A stretch of DNA of 64,000 nucleotides from Nageia nagi (GCA_050084985.1 JBITNC010000001.1:36208001-36272000); one strand, 5' to 3'; shown: positions 47,893 to 59,700, numbered from the stretch's first letter. Notes: a model not told the origin generated them from the letters alone. Translations and numbers: made by a program.

Positions 47893-48680
47893 TATTATTG
47901 CATAAAATTAATTTATGAATTTAATTTAATATATTAGAAAATATGTGCCTACACTTATATGTCTAGTTCAAGAGTATTTATGATATTTTGGATATAATCA
48001 ATATATATCATTAACTTACTATATTCTTATTTATGTAGGTACATGTCGATCTATGGAGTAGGTCATATTATTATCTATATAAATAGGGATCTAATAGTAA
48101 GTTCACATCAAAAAGATACATGATCCCATATCTAGTTTTGATGATAGCAATCCTTTAGGTGTCTCTTGACACCAGCATTCAAGGTTGGGTTTATGTACTT
48201 CCTTATGTGAGCATCTTGACAAGTCTAAGCTTATTTTAGTATCAAATTGAGACCATTGAGAGTTTGTGTAGAGGCATAGAGTCAATTAAAAATGGACTAC
48301 ATTCTAATGAAGACTGCTAGCACTCCTTGTAGATAAAAGCAAACCACTAACACTCCTTTTGAGCATGAAATAGACCACCCATGGCCCTCTTTTTGGATCA
48401 TCTTGCTTCACAACTTTGGGTGTAGATTTTGTTTATTATTGAGGCTTCATCTATATTTTTCATTCATACATATTAGGTATGCTTTATTAGGTCAATACAT
48501 AAATTTAGTCTTATTTGGTAATGTCATTTCAATTCTAGTTATTCGATATCTTCTATATCAACTTATCTTGTTATAAATTGCTATTCGTTAGCTTAGAATT
48601 TACAAATAGATATATGTATCCTTTAATACTATAGATATTTTAGTTATTTACATTTATGAATATACTTTTATTTATAAACA
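47893..48680 (+). repeat. 3' LTR of element D
   Basis: This 788-bp LTR begins TATTATTGCATAAAATTAAT (TG to TA) and ends TTTATAAACA. A TATA-like TATATAAATA is at 48,076-48,085. An ORF on the other strand inside it is incidental. Confidence 0.94.
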
Positions 48681-50641
48681 TTAAACAAGGGTCTAAACTC
48701 TCCTCTTTTTTGGAGAAGACTCCTGAGAATTAGTAGTAGCATCTAAGGGATTTTATTCTCCCTTCTTTGTAGGCTCTTGTAAGCTAGATGATTTTCCAAC
48801 CTCTATTTATTTTACTCCTATAACTAATTTCCCTTAAAATTTATGAGGAAGAGCTAGCCAAATTCTAGCAAAGGATCTTTAGAATATTTTACCTCCCAAA
48901 TTTATCATATTTTAATTTCTCAAATAATTCGTTTTCAATATGATGAATCTTTGTTGTATGTTTAAATTTGAATTTTATGAAATAATAGATTTTATTGGGG
49001 ACCCATTCTAAATCTATTAGTTGGGTGAGGATATCTAGGTTGAGGGTAAAGTCTTATTGGTTATTTTCCTAGTTCTTATATTTCTTTATCCCCTCTAGGG
49101 TCATCCAGGCTTTGTTTATGGATGTAAATTCTCATTTAAGGTATATTTCTAATTCTTGCTTAATTTTATTTACAAAATATTTCACATGAGATCTATATTC
49201 ATGGGAAAAGGCTAGGCACTTCTTGCTTGACCTTATTATTTTTATCATCTCCCCTAAAGTATCATACATCCATGGGGCTTCTACCATATCTAGTTTAAAC
49301 TTTGTTACAATAAATTTTATTATACTCTCTTTACAACCTACTTCTAAAAGAGTGAAATTTTTAGTAGAAGTCGGTATATCTACAATAGATTTAAAACTAC
49401 CCTCAGACTCATACTTGGTCTCTATGATACATATTTGCTTGCCCATCTCTATGGAATATATTTGAGGGGTTACATACTTAGGTAAGAAAAAAGATTTTTC
49501 AAAATACACATACCTTATAATCATGGTGTGATATTTGAGAAAGTACTAGTCATTGATTTTATTTTCTCCCTATAGCTCCTACATAATGCTCTTATGTAGT
49601 CTACTAGAGAGTTTTCATATCAACTTATGCACTATTATTGCATAGAATTTTTCCATGAACTCAAAATATAATCCATGCAACTTGCTCAAGATTGGCACCC
49701 TCAAATCAATCGGTACTATTCTAGTACTTGAATTTGTTGACTCAATTGGAAGCCCTACCTCCATAAGTTTGTCAAGGTTTTGATGGGGCAAGAGCCACCA
49801 AAAAATATAAAAAATGTCAAAATTTTGATTTTTTAATATTGAAAAGACATCTCTTTATGTCATTACAAACAAAAGTTGGAAATTCATAGCAAACATGTTC
49901 CTTTGTGGTATTGTAAGCCATATGCACCAGTGTTTCATTTGCTTCTATTTAGGTTTTCTTCCTCAAAATGATTGCTAATGTCTATAACACCTCTCTATCT
50001 CTCTTATTTTCAAATAGAGTGATCTCACAACTTGGCCAGAGCTATGTGAATTCTTTTCCTTAATATCTCTCATGAATCTAGTTTATCATTTAATCTTCAT
50101 TGTTATAGGAATCATTATTATCTCTTTTTAAATCAATTCATTTCTTCACATAGAAATTCCAATTAGCTGGGATAGCAAATGTTTGAAGAATAGAATCAAG
50201 GGAGTAGTCTAGTATTATTTCAAATTTTGGCTCTAACTCTTTTCCCTACTCTTAGTTCTTGAACATTCCTATCTAATAACCTTGTTGGTTATGCCTATGA
50301 GCCATTGAATACACCAACTCAAGGCAAGTGAATGATTCATAGGGCACATAATAAGCTAGGCCTTGTTCAATCATGATGTCTCTCTTTGATTATGCTAATG
50401 ATTTTCCTTTTTTAGCAATTTCAAGAATTATATATTGTAGAAGGATATGATTGTGGTTGTCCCTCCATGTATCAATGTGGTTTATCACCCCCATCTTAGT
50501 CTAGTTCACCCTTAGAGTGTTCTCAAGGTATTCCTCTTACATGACTATCAAGTTAGCATCCACTCACTCTATTTCAATTAGAGTTGATGATTTGGAAGTT
50601 GCCATGGTGTTAGCACTCTTTTTAGAACCTCTAGTTTGCAT
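48681..50641 (-). pseudogene. Element E: accessory ORF downstream of integrase, 5' part
   Basis: An ATG at 50,641-50,639, directly preceded by an in-frame TAA, opens a long frame (MQTRGSKKSANTMATSKSS). It remains protein-like for about 650 codons to the D insertion. Segments include MGVINHIDTWRDNHNHILLQ, YYVPYESFTCLELVYSMAHR, EIILDYSLDSILQTFAIPAN and KLHGLYFEFMEKFYAIIVHK. The part at 49,524-49,132 is open for 130 codons without a stop (EVGCKESIIKFIVTKFKLD). Stops elsewhere are TAA, TAG or TGA at positions where CAA, CAG or TGG would fit, with small frameshifts near 49,800 and 49,000. I recognise no domain: not RT, integrase, gag, envelope-like or PMD. Being sense-strand and between integrase and the LTR, it is an additional gene of the element. 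Confidence 0.62.
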
Positions 50642-50984
50642 TTAAGAATTATAATCCATAGTCTATAAGGTCCTATAATTTTGTATCTCCTTACTTAACT
50701 TAGATCTACAAATTGTAAGCTCTAGTCACTCTAAAAATTGGTATGCTCAAAAATAGCTAAGTGTTGAGTTAGAGGGCATGTAGGATATTTTATTCATCCA
50801 AGGTTTATAAGACTTCTATTAATGGAAATTAATGCTTAAGATGTCAAGATCCATGCATCATACAAATTGGGATACCACAAGCTAGATGAGTTGGTATGGA
50901 GTGCACCAAATTTAAATTAGGGTACCCATATGATGGTTTGAGAAATTTGAGGAAATATTTCCTTAAATGCTTCCCTATTTAGTT

Positions 50985-52130
50985 GATAGTTTAGCAGCAT
51001 ACATACTTCAAATAGATCTCATCAATAGGAATAGGTAATTCTTGAGACTTAATGATGTATTATAATATGAATGCATTACATTGCATGGTTTGAGTGATGA
51101 TATAAGGCCTACTCCATAAAGAGTTGAATTTTTGGTGTCTTCTAGGATTTACTCTCTCTTCATCCCACTTGAGGATAGTATCACTTGGTTCAAACTTCAC
51201 TTGGAAAGACTTTTTCTTATCAAACCATTTTTTGATAATGTGCTAGTAATGCTAAAATGAATCATATGCTTTATTTTGACCTTCTTCCAATTTTATGAGT
51301 TGATTATACCTTGATTGTAGTGGCTCGAAGTCATGGTCCTCCATGTATTGTAGGATTTTCATGCTAGTAACTCAATGTGTATTGGCAACATAGGTATTTT
51401 ACCATATACCAATGCATATGGGGATGTTTTGATTATTGATTTAATTTTGATTCTATCTAATCATAATGCAAAGTCTAATTATGTATGCCACTATTTGGAA
51501 TTCCCTTCAATTATTATTTTGATGATCCAAGTTAGGTTCTTATTAGTCAATTTGGCTAACCCATTACCTTATGGGTAATAATTTGAAGAGAATAACTAGT
51601 ATATCCTATATTCAACAGCAAAGTTTGACAAGTTACCTCTAATAAATGTCATTCCATTATTTAATATAATATTCAATGGGATTTCAAAGCAAGTGATTAT
51701 CCTTTTGATAATTTCTATCATTGCTTTTTGATCTACATTCTTACATGGCATTGCTTTTGACCATCTAGTAAAATAGTATGTTGTAGTCAAGATGAACTTA
51801 TATCCTAGTGAGAAATTTGGATTTATAACACCAATGAATTCCATGCCCCATTGTTTAAAGGGTTCCTCAACTATCATAGGTTTAAAAGGCATAGTGACTT
51901 GCCTTCTTTTTCCCATAAATCTATTGCATTTGTAACATTCTTAAGTAATATTGAATGAATCTTGAAATATAATGGGCCAATAATATCTAACTTGTAAAAT
52001 TTTTGCTACTATAGCTGGTCCACTATAATGCCCACCAAATAATCCATAATAAAATTCATGCAATATTCTTTAGAATTCATCATGATTCATACATCTTAAT
52101 AGGGTTTGATCAAAGTTCTTTCTATACATA
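50985..52130 (-). pseudogene. Element E: integrase pseudogene, all three catalytic residues changed
   Basis: The zinc-binding domain at 52,130-51,920 reads LHEFYYGLFGGHYSGPAI and ECYKCNRFMG. The core (ORF 51,916-51,596) has WGMEFIGVIN, with Glu for the first Asp (codon 51,841-51,839), and IILNNGMTF, with Asn for the second. Further on (about 51,560) NGLAKLTNKN has Lys for the catalytic Glu. The C-terminal module near 51,200-51,050 reads DTILKWDEERVNPRRHQKFN, then a SLWSRPY segment (GPY-like), the same pattern as the tail left in element A. A MPIDEIYLKY-like end follows. Clearly dead, and its core changes go beyond stop codons. Confidence 0.85.
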
Positions 52131-52239
52131 TGGTCATCTATCATCAAAAACTTCAAGGCATGAAACTTGAATCTTCTTCTCTAAAATTTGTTCAAATATT
52201 TAGGACATTTACTAGTTTGAAAATAAAAAATAACTTACT

Positions 52240-53520
52240 TAATCTAATAACTTTCTTCCTTTTGTTGGTGCTCATCTTCCATACTAGTAATCATATGTGA
52301 AGCTTTAGCTATATTTTCACATAGATTCCTAAATTTGTTTAGCTTGGTTATCTGAATTTCTATATCATATTCCATTATTTTAGTAATCCAACTAGCCTTT
52401 CCTTCACTTGAGTCTCTTTGTATAACATAATTTCTTACATTTGGATAGATAGTAAATACAAGGATTCTATTGTGAGAGACATAATGCTTGAATTTTTTAA
52501 GTTTCTTCATTATGAAAAACACTTGCTTTTCAATATATAAGTACCTTTTCTATTATTGATGTAGTGTTTTGCTATGAAAGGCAATTAAATGTTCTTTTTG
52601 TTATCATCTTTCTATGCTAGAAATGTAGCAATGCTTCTTTCTACTCCATATGCATACATTATTAAATCTTTTAACATATCAAGATTTTTAAGCATAAGAG
52701 CTTCTATTATAGTATTTTTAATTTCTTTAAAGGGTAGTTTTTCTTCACTTGAAAAAGATAATATAGCATCTTTCTTTAGTATTGAAGTGATTGGGGATAC
52801 AATTTCTAAAAATCATTAATGAATTTTCTAACAAAATTTATCTAACCAAGGAATGATTACAAAGCTTTCTTATTGGAAGGGATCATAATGCTTCAATATC
52901 TTTCACTCTATTTGGATCAATCACTAATCCTTCTTTTAAGATAATGTGGCTAAGTAATTTTCCTTGGTTAACCATAAAAATAGATTTTTTTGGATTAATT
53001 GAAATGCTAAATTTTATGCATTTTTAAAAAACATATCTAAGATATTCAAGATGATACTTTATACTTTTAGAGAATATTGTAATACCATCCAAATAATATT
53101 ATTTATTAGTTCATCAAATGCATGATCCATGGCTATTTGAAAAGTAGCTCTATATTAGAAATACCAAAAGGCATTCTTTGAAAACAAAATGTCTTCCATT
53201 TGGTTGTAAATGTAATTTTGTATTGATCTTCATCTTTCACCCAAATCTAGTTAAACCCTAAATAGCCATTAATCATTGAAAAATAACAAGCTTTAGCTAC
53301 TTTATGCAAGATATAATTCATAGGTGGAAGAGGATAATTATCTTTAAGAGACACTTGATTCAAATTTCTAAAATCAACACACATTATAATTTCTCCACTT
53401 TTCTTTCTAACAGGAACTAGATTTGCAACCCAAGAAGAATGCTTGATAGGATAAATAATTTTTGAGTCAAGCAACTTAATCAATTCTTGTTTCATATCTT
53501 CTTCTATTTTTGGGTTGATT
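52240..53520 (-). pseudogene. Element E: reverse transcriptase and RNase H
   Basis: The open part 53,495-53,247 gives KQELIKLLDSKIIYPIKHSS, WVANLVPVRKKSGEI, CVDFRNLNQVSLKDNYPLPP and a MINGYLGFN segment, a clear Ty3/gypsy RT finger-palm region of a type different from C, D and F. The catalytic motif at 53,084-53,095 reads YLDG, the second Asp of YLDD replaced by Gly. Frameshifts separate the thumb. Gypsy-type RNase H follows (ERSIATFLA at 52,640; KKFKHYVSHNRILVFTIYPN at 52,500; WITKIMEYDIEIQ). Stops are of the usual TAA/TAG type. Confidence 0.86.
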
Positions 53521-54099
53521 TGCCTTTATTTTTTCTTGTATGGTTTTCCATATAATTCAAGCTTAATTGTGTGTTGTATAATCATATGTCTTGAGATCAT
53601 CATAAGTTTAGGTAATTACTTTTGAAAACTTATGATAGATTTAAGACAACCTTTTATTCATTACAACACTCTAAACCTATATTTATATACTTATTAGGTT
53701 CTATTTTGAGCTCAACATAACTCTCCTTTTGGATGGTAAAGGATTTAGCTTTTTGGATATCTTCTATATCAAATAGTCTTTCAAAAGAGATTAATTCTTT
53801 TGGTAAAATATTATTTTTGATTTGGACAACATCTAATTTTTAGAAATAGTTAAGTAATTCTTCAATACCAAAAGTTTGAACTACTACTTTATCCAATAGG
53901 AAATTTATAATATGCTCATTAGAATCAAATACTTGCTAAAAATTTACAACATCAAGTACTAAAGGCCTACATTGAACTTTGATTCCAAGAGCTCCACTTT
54001 TATAATGAGCATAATTATAAAGTGCCCCTTTTCTAGCAAATATGTTAGCTATTTGTTTATACCTTTTAGTAATAGATATAAAATATAATAATGACTCTA

Positions 54100-54431
54100 A
54101 TAAATCCTAAACTCTATTCTTGTAGGTATTTAGATAGTGATGTTTTGCACTAATCTAGTTTTTGACTTGCTTTATGACCAATTTTGAATCACTATGAACA
54201 ATTAAGCATCTAATACCTATACTAATCACTTTAGATAACCTTAAATAAAGGATTCATATTTATTAGCATTATTTGTACAAATCCATATGAATATAAAAGA
54301 GAATATTTTATATCTCCTTTCAAAGATTTGAATACAACTCCAACACCACATCCATACTTATCTATAGATCCATTAAAGTACATTATCCAAATCTCATGCT
54401 CTTTTTTAGCTATGATTGAGATTGGTTGCAT
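54100..54431 (-). pseudogene. Element E: archaeal-type RNase H located before RT
   Basis: The frame at 54,431-54,231 reads EIWIMYFNGSIDKYGCGVGV then VFKSLKGDIKYS. This is the first half of an archaeal-type RNase H (MYFDGS...G-G-G-V), with the first catalytic Asp changed to Asn (codon 54,374-54,372). A frameshift then gives the CTNNANKYESFI helix, the expected CTNN-AEYE motif. It stands between protease (54.9 kb) and RT (53.5 kb) on the element strand. In C, D and F the equivalent domain follows the gypsy-type RNase H. No second copy after RNase H is seen in E. Confidence 0.75.
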
Positions 54432-54699
54432 GTCTTAATATATATAATAATTACCCATGTCAACATCTATGACCTAATAATTTAAATTATTTACTAAAAG
54501 AACTTTATTTTTTAGGAGTGATTCTCTAAGTGGATCCCTTTTAAATACTTTCATAGGTTGGGGGCTATTTAAATAGTTTTATTCTATGATCTTCTTTAGA
54601 TGAACACTTTTGATGCTTTCATTTAGAATTTTTACTTGTTTATTTTGGAAGGGAAGTAAAATATGACTATAGTCTGAATTTAAGTACCCTACCAATATA

Positions 54700-55100
54700 G
54701 TAGTGAATTCTCTAGATAGACATATTCCAAATTGAGGTGGAAGATCAACCATAATGATATCTTAAATAACATAAATATTAGGGAATGTATTTAAAGTTAT
54801 CAAAACCCCTTAAATACTAATAATGACATCTATAGAGGAAGAATCCAATTGTATGATACCATCAATACATATTCATTTTATTTGTAACAACTTTAGGAAT
54901 TATAGTTATTATAGGTCTAGTATCTATCATATAGTTATTTACTACCCAACCTTCTAATCTTAGGGATAGATAGAATGGTGGGGGTCTTATTATACCTACA
55001 GAATTTGGAAGGATATAATAATATATCATAAAGACAATATTTATTTTATTTACCCTCTTCTTACTATTTCTTGATTTCAAATCCTATTGGAAAAAATCTA
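54700..55100 (-). pseudogene. Element E: aspartic protease
   Basis: Within 55,080-54,862 the frame gives LSLRLEGWVVNNYMIDTRPI followed by ITIIPKVV. This is the retropepsin start (strand, then D-T-G, then hydrophobic residues). The motif is read DTR, with Gly to Arg at codon 54,918-54,916, which should abolish activity. The second half is broken by stops. Confidence 0.7.
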
Positions 55101-55499
55101 ATTAACATGGTATCTTTAATGCATCAAACATAGTTATCTTAGAAGGAGTTTTCTTTAGTTCTTCTATAATATTATATGGAGCATATGAGATAAACTTACT
55201 TGATTCTACTTATTTATGTGTTCTTAATTATTGTATGGACTTTTCTTTATGATAATTTGTAATAAAAGGATACTTCAAATTATTAGGTCTCTCCTCCTTT
55301 GGGACTTCTTTCTTGAATGCAATGAGATTTATTTGAGTAGGAACATTAATACATGGATTTTGAGAAACATTACTTGGATGTGTAGGGAATTGATCTTATT
55401 GATTTTGAGGTTGTACTAGGGAAGCCTTAGCTTTCTTAGATTCAAGTATTAATATAATAAATGCTTAATTTTGCTAAGTAAATAGGGGTTATTATGGAG

Positions 55500-56900
55500 C
55501 TATTAAAGAAGGAGCTCTATTTTGAATATAGTTCACTTCTTCTTCAACATATCTTGAAAGCTAAAAATTTACCATGATAAGATTAGTAGCAAGATCTAAT
55601 CAAGTTCTACCATTTATTCTTAATTTAATCCCAAATATTGATGTTTATAAATCATATGAGTCTAGAAAATGAGGAGCTAAACATGGGGAACACCATTCTA
55701 TAATTCTTGGAGTGACACTTTCTACAAAACTCATCATAATAATATTTTCAATTTTTTTAGGACACTTGATTATTCTGGTTGGTTCATCTTTAGCTAGAAT
55801 ATGGGTTGATACTAATTATCATATCTTCTATAATTAAAATCTTGATTTTACCTTTTTATAGAGTGATCTTATTGGAAAGGGTCTTGATAGTTACCTCCAA
55901 CTACCATATTTTTTCCTCTTTTTGAGATTTGGGATTAGTACTAGCACTAGTGGATGTAAGAACAAGTAATGCTTGTATCTAATTTTTAATAATATTCTTG
56001 GGAGAAGGTGGTAAGGATAAAACTCCAAGATGAATAATTTTTGGACTTATTTAGAAGATAAATTAGGAAATAATGGCGTAATAGTTATAGGCTGCATCTT
56101 TTCAAATGATACCAAGGTATGCTTAGAATTTTTTGCTATCTAGTAAACATCTGGAAGGTATATCCTGACATAACAACAAGCATCTTTAGGTATAGGAGAA
56201 AGACCTTCCTATAATGTACCAAATCTTGTGTACTTATTGGTCTAATCCTTACTAAAATAGACTTTTATGTTCTCTCAAATATGATATTGAAATCAACAAT
56301 AGACCCATGAGGATGTCTTTCGATGCATGCTATAAGGCTAAGGAATGTACTATCATCACCATCCATAGTAAATATTTTAATTAAAGCTTTATATAACTCT
56401 ACCCATGAATTTATAAATTGAAGTGTGAGAGTTCTAAACCATTCAGCTACTTTGCCTTCAAAAGAGTTTGATAATAACTTAGTCATCATAGTTTCATCAA
56501 TGATATCAAAGCTTGAAGATAACAAAAATATATCTTGATAATGCTCATATGGTATTTTACTAGATCCATCATAATTAGGAAAAACTTTGAATACTACTTG
56601 AGGTATACCAAGATAGTTAGCAATAATGACCAAAGGATAACCATTATTCCAAATAGAAAAATCTACTAGCTAAGCTATGCTTGAAGTATTGACAGTAATT
56701 GAAGGATTTTCTAGGGTTAAATCAAATATAGCTAATACTGGGATTTCCCTTAAAGGAACTATAGAGGATACAAATCAAGAAGTCTTTTTCCTAGTCCTCC
56801 TATGAGGAACTAATAGCTATTGGAACCTAGGCTATCTATGGGAATTTCTAGCACTACTTATAATAAGTCTACATTCTAGAGGTGCCAAGTTTCAAAATAT
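55500..56900 (-). pseudogene. Element E: gag pseudogene
   Basis: The open part 56,633-56,265 contains VFPNYDGSSKIPYEHYQDIF, KLLSNSFEGKVAEWFRTLTL, then FINSWVELYKALIKIF and the ACIERHPHGSIVDF segment. The order and the EWF..L...SW.EL pattern are those of the retrotransposon gag domain. Upstream the leader after the primer site runs from about 57,020. Downstream to 55,500 the frame is heavily interrupted and no zinc knuckle could be read with confidence. Confidence 0.78.
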
Positions 56901-57029
56901 TAATTGGTTAATAATAGAGTCACCAATAAGATTAAGAGAACCTTATAATATTTAAAGAATCTAACTGATAGCTCACTAAACATAGCTATCTAGCTATTTA
57001 CACTTGTAAAATATAAAATTTTAGTTTGA

Positions 57030-57047
57030 GTCCCATCGATCATACCA
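57030..57047 (-). other. Primer-binding site of element E
   Basis: On the element strand the site reads TGGTATGATCGATGGGAC, about 17 nt inside the 5' LTR end. It resembles the element A site (TGGCACGCTCAGTGGGAC) at 13 of 18 positions, most differences being transitions, so the ancestral site may have been the same. About 100 nt further in is the leader motif ATTGGTGACTCTA (56,917-56,929, reverse). Confidence 0.75.
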
Positions 57048-57064
57048 AAAATGGAAGTTTCTAC

Positions 57065-59104
57065 TATTGATTGGTATAATGTAACCTCAATGGGTTTAGT
57101 CTAGTTGAGTTCTCTATTGCCCATAATAGTAGGTTCCTTGAAAGAGCATAAGGTGGTAAGAATGTGCTCATGTTAGTTTTATACTCAATCTTTAGGCTAT
57201 AGGCTAGCTCATATCTATTATAAAGGTTAAAAGTAATAAGAAAAAGATAAAAAGTATAGAGTTATAGGAAAGAGATTAACAAATTGAACTAAAATTAAAA
57301 TAAGAACTTCATAGCCTAGGCATTACAACATAGGTAACAATCCATAACAAAGATTAAGAATAGCTATCTTACCTTTGAGGTCTTGCAATCATAATACATA
57401 GCCATAACTTAAGATATCATCTCATACATAATATTTACAAAAGTAAAAAATAGCCACTTATTGTAAAAGGAAAAAGCATTATCTATTTGCATTATCATAT
57501 ATGAAAGTATCTTACAGACCTAAAAATATTTTCTAGAATGTTAGACCTCTTTGTTTTCTAATACTTCACCATTTATACATTTACATGCCCTATTGGATTG
57601 TTGTCTATCATTAATATACATAATTACTCACCTTGATTGAATCAATCAAATAAAACTATTTACAATAATATTACAACTGTGTTAGATTACATAATGAATA
57701 AGTACCAATAACATGACTATCTAAGAATTTGAAATTTTTGAACAATCATATTCATTAAGCTATAATCCTCTTGACATGTTGTTGATTGCTCCTTCTTTAG
57801 CCTTGTATTTGATTGAATATGGTACTATAGTTGATTGAATAAGTACTCATTTATAGTCTGATAGGTATAATATAGAACTATGTTCTATTGATAGCTATCT
57901 ACTTCTTTGCAACCATTGATGATGTATATTGTAGTTCTAAATGAATAGAGTAATGGAGGGTTGTAAATAGTATATCAACTTAGTTTGAGAAGAAACTATC
58001 AATGTTATATGGAATTAAGTTGATGTTGATACATTAACAAGACCCTAGGGGTCAAACACTTAAGATCAAGTGGACCCAAGTGTTACTTCTTATCCATTAC
58101 TCTTACCTTAGTCTATCAGATCTTTTTCTTTTCTTTAAGTTCTATTGATGATCTAGCTCTTCTTATTACCTACTAATTTTAGCCAAAAATTCTAATGTCA
58201 TCACTCAAAATTGATAGGCTCTATTTGGGATCTTCATAAATCATCACCTATCATTACTTATTCTAGGATCTGCTAATTTTAGCCAAATGTTTTGACATCA
58301 TCACTCAAAATTAATGGGCTCTATTTAGAATCTTCATGAATAATCACCTACCATTACTTATTCTAGGACTTATTGATTTTAACCAAAAGTTCTAACAACT
58401 CATTCAAAATCATTAGACTCTATTTTGGATCTTCATGAATCATCACCCACCATTACTTATTCTAGAGCCTACTAATTTTAACTAAAATTTATTATATCAT
58501 CTTTCATAATTGATGGGCTCTATTTAAGATCTTCATGAATCATCACCCACCATTAATTATTTCAGGACCCATTGATTTTAACCAAAAGTTCTAATGTCAT
58601 TATTAAAAATTGATGGGGTTTATTTACTTCTAGGCACCTCCCCTTGATTACTTGGATATAACTTAGACTTATATTTACAAAAACTTCTAGACATTGTATT
58701 TACAACTCTCAAACACTATATTTACAATAACTCCCTAACATTTCCTTAGGATTTTCTCTTTCCATACATAATTATTTTATATATACAATTTTTTCCCCAT
58801 TTTATTGTTAATATGACTTAAGATTAATCACCTAGAGTTATTACAACACTTGATCAACTTTGATTAGAAATTTACAAGGCAAAATATCAAAGATAAGGAC
58901 CCATACATACAATAGCTAGATTATATATACAATAGTCAGATCTTAACAACACGCAAAATTCTTTAGACTTAGGGCTAATAGAAGACTCAAATTTAATTTT
59001 AAAAGGAAAAGAGTTTAAATAGAAAGAATTTTTTGAAAAGAATAAAAAAATAAAAGAATGATAGGGTGTTACCCCAACTTAGAGTGAAAATTTAAAAAAA
59101 TATA
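57065..59104 (-). repeat. 5' LTR of element E
   Basis: This 2,040-bp partner of 35,218-37,260 has element-strand start TATATTTTTTTAAATTTTCA (TG to TA) and an inner end ending ATCAATA. It is followed on the plus strand by the AATAC duplication (59,105-59,109) and then by the F sequence encoding ELPNEHV. Confidence 0.93.
58172..58640. repeat. 100-bp tandem array in the E 5' LTR
   Basis: Units begin at about 58,172, 58,272, 58,371, 58,470 and 58,570, homologous one by one to those in the 3' LTR. The equal number and near-constant period show that the array existed before insertion and has not been rearranged since. Confidence 0.9.
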
Positions 59105-59109
59105 AATAC

Positions 59110-59700
59110 ATGTTCATTTGGTAATTCTATGATGAGTGGATTATCATTAGATAATGGTGCCTTAGTGAGATAATTAATTATGAATTTTTCTTTAATTGAT
59201 TTATGAATTATGAAAAGTAAATCAAATTTAGTTAGATGCTTGATCCATTTAAATGTTCTTACATTTTGATAAGTTTTATTTATCATATATTTTGAAGGAT
59301 CTACTTTAGCAATTACATCCGTGGTATGGTTTAACATGTAATGTCTTAATTTTTTGGTTGTGAATACTACCACTAAACATAGATTCTCCAAATACATATA
59401 TTTGATCTCATAACCAACTAAAGCTCAACTAAGGTAATGTATTGCTTGTTCTTTACTATTTTCTTTTTTTAGCAAGCATAGTTCTTAATATTATTTTTTT
59501 AGTAGATACATACAACATAAATGGTTCTCCAAGCTTAGGGGGTACTAGAATGGGTGGTGAGAGAAGATAGTATTTTATTTTTTCAAATGCTTCTTGTTGT
59601 TCACTTCCCCAATGAAAGGTAATATCCTTCTTCAAAAGTTTTTTAAAAGGGTTACATTTGTCTAACAACTAAGAAATAAAATGTCTTATGATTTGTAACT
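59110..59700 (-). pseudogene. Element F: gypsy-type RNase H
   Basis: ORFs 59,668-59,456 and 59,397-59,110 give DITFHWGSEQQEAFEKIKYY, LGEPFMLYVSTKKI, then LVVVFTTKKLRHYMLNHTTD and WIKHLTKFDLLF. This is the connection and RNase H domain that follows RT in Ty3/gypsy pol. The last codons (ELPNEHV) continue in frame at 35,217 after removal of E, leading to the archaeal-type RNase H. Confidence 0.85.

Larger units (their letters stand above)
39171..48680 (+). mobile_element. Element D: complete Tat-type Ty3/gypsy element, sister of C, inserted in E
   Basis: LTRs are 39,171-39,953 and 47,893-48,680. The flanking duplication is TTAAG (39,166-39,170) against TTAAA (48,681-48,685), one mismatch. Layout and sequence match element C throughout. 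The copy is enlarged by a solo LTR of the B family at 41,686-42,824 inside the protease region. Without that insert it is about 8.37 kb. It is the better preserved of the two copies: gag start, zinc-knuckle cysteine, YVDD and all three integrase catalytic residues can be read, though stops and frameshifts disable it. It splits the accessory ORF of E. Confidence 0.95.
35218..59104 (-). mobile_element. Element E: large Tat-like Ty3/gypsy element with extra 3' ORF, host of D
   Basis: LTRs are 35,218-37,260 and 57,065-59,104. The duplication AATAC (GTATT on the element strand) is perfect at 35,213-35,217 and 59,105-59,109. Without D the element is about 14.4 kb. Reading on the minus strand: primer site, gag, PR, aRH, RT, RNase H, integrase, then an accessory frame of about 1,280 codons running to the 3' LTR. 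Both the aRH placement and the accessory frame set it apart from C, D and F. PR, RT and integrase have all lost catalytic residues. It is inserted in the linker between the two RNase H domains of F, and the F frame is restored when it is removed. Confidence 0.93.

Noticed and set aside
49223-49465. 80-codon plus-strand ORF
   Set aside because: Shadow of the E accessory ORF, which has the longer frame on the opposite strand and continues across the D insertion.
37286-50641. Envelope-like gene as an explanation for the E accessory ORF
   Set aside because: No signal peptide, no clear transmembrane segment near the end and no cysteine pattern of that type; the C-terminal part is hydrophilic and coiled-coil-like.
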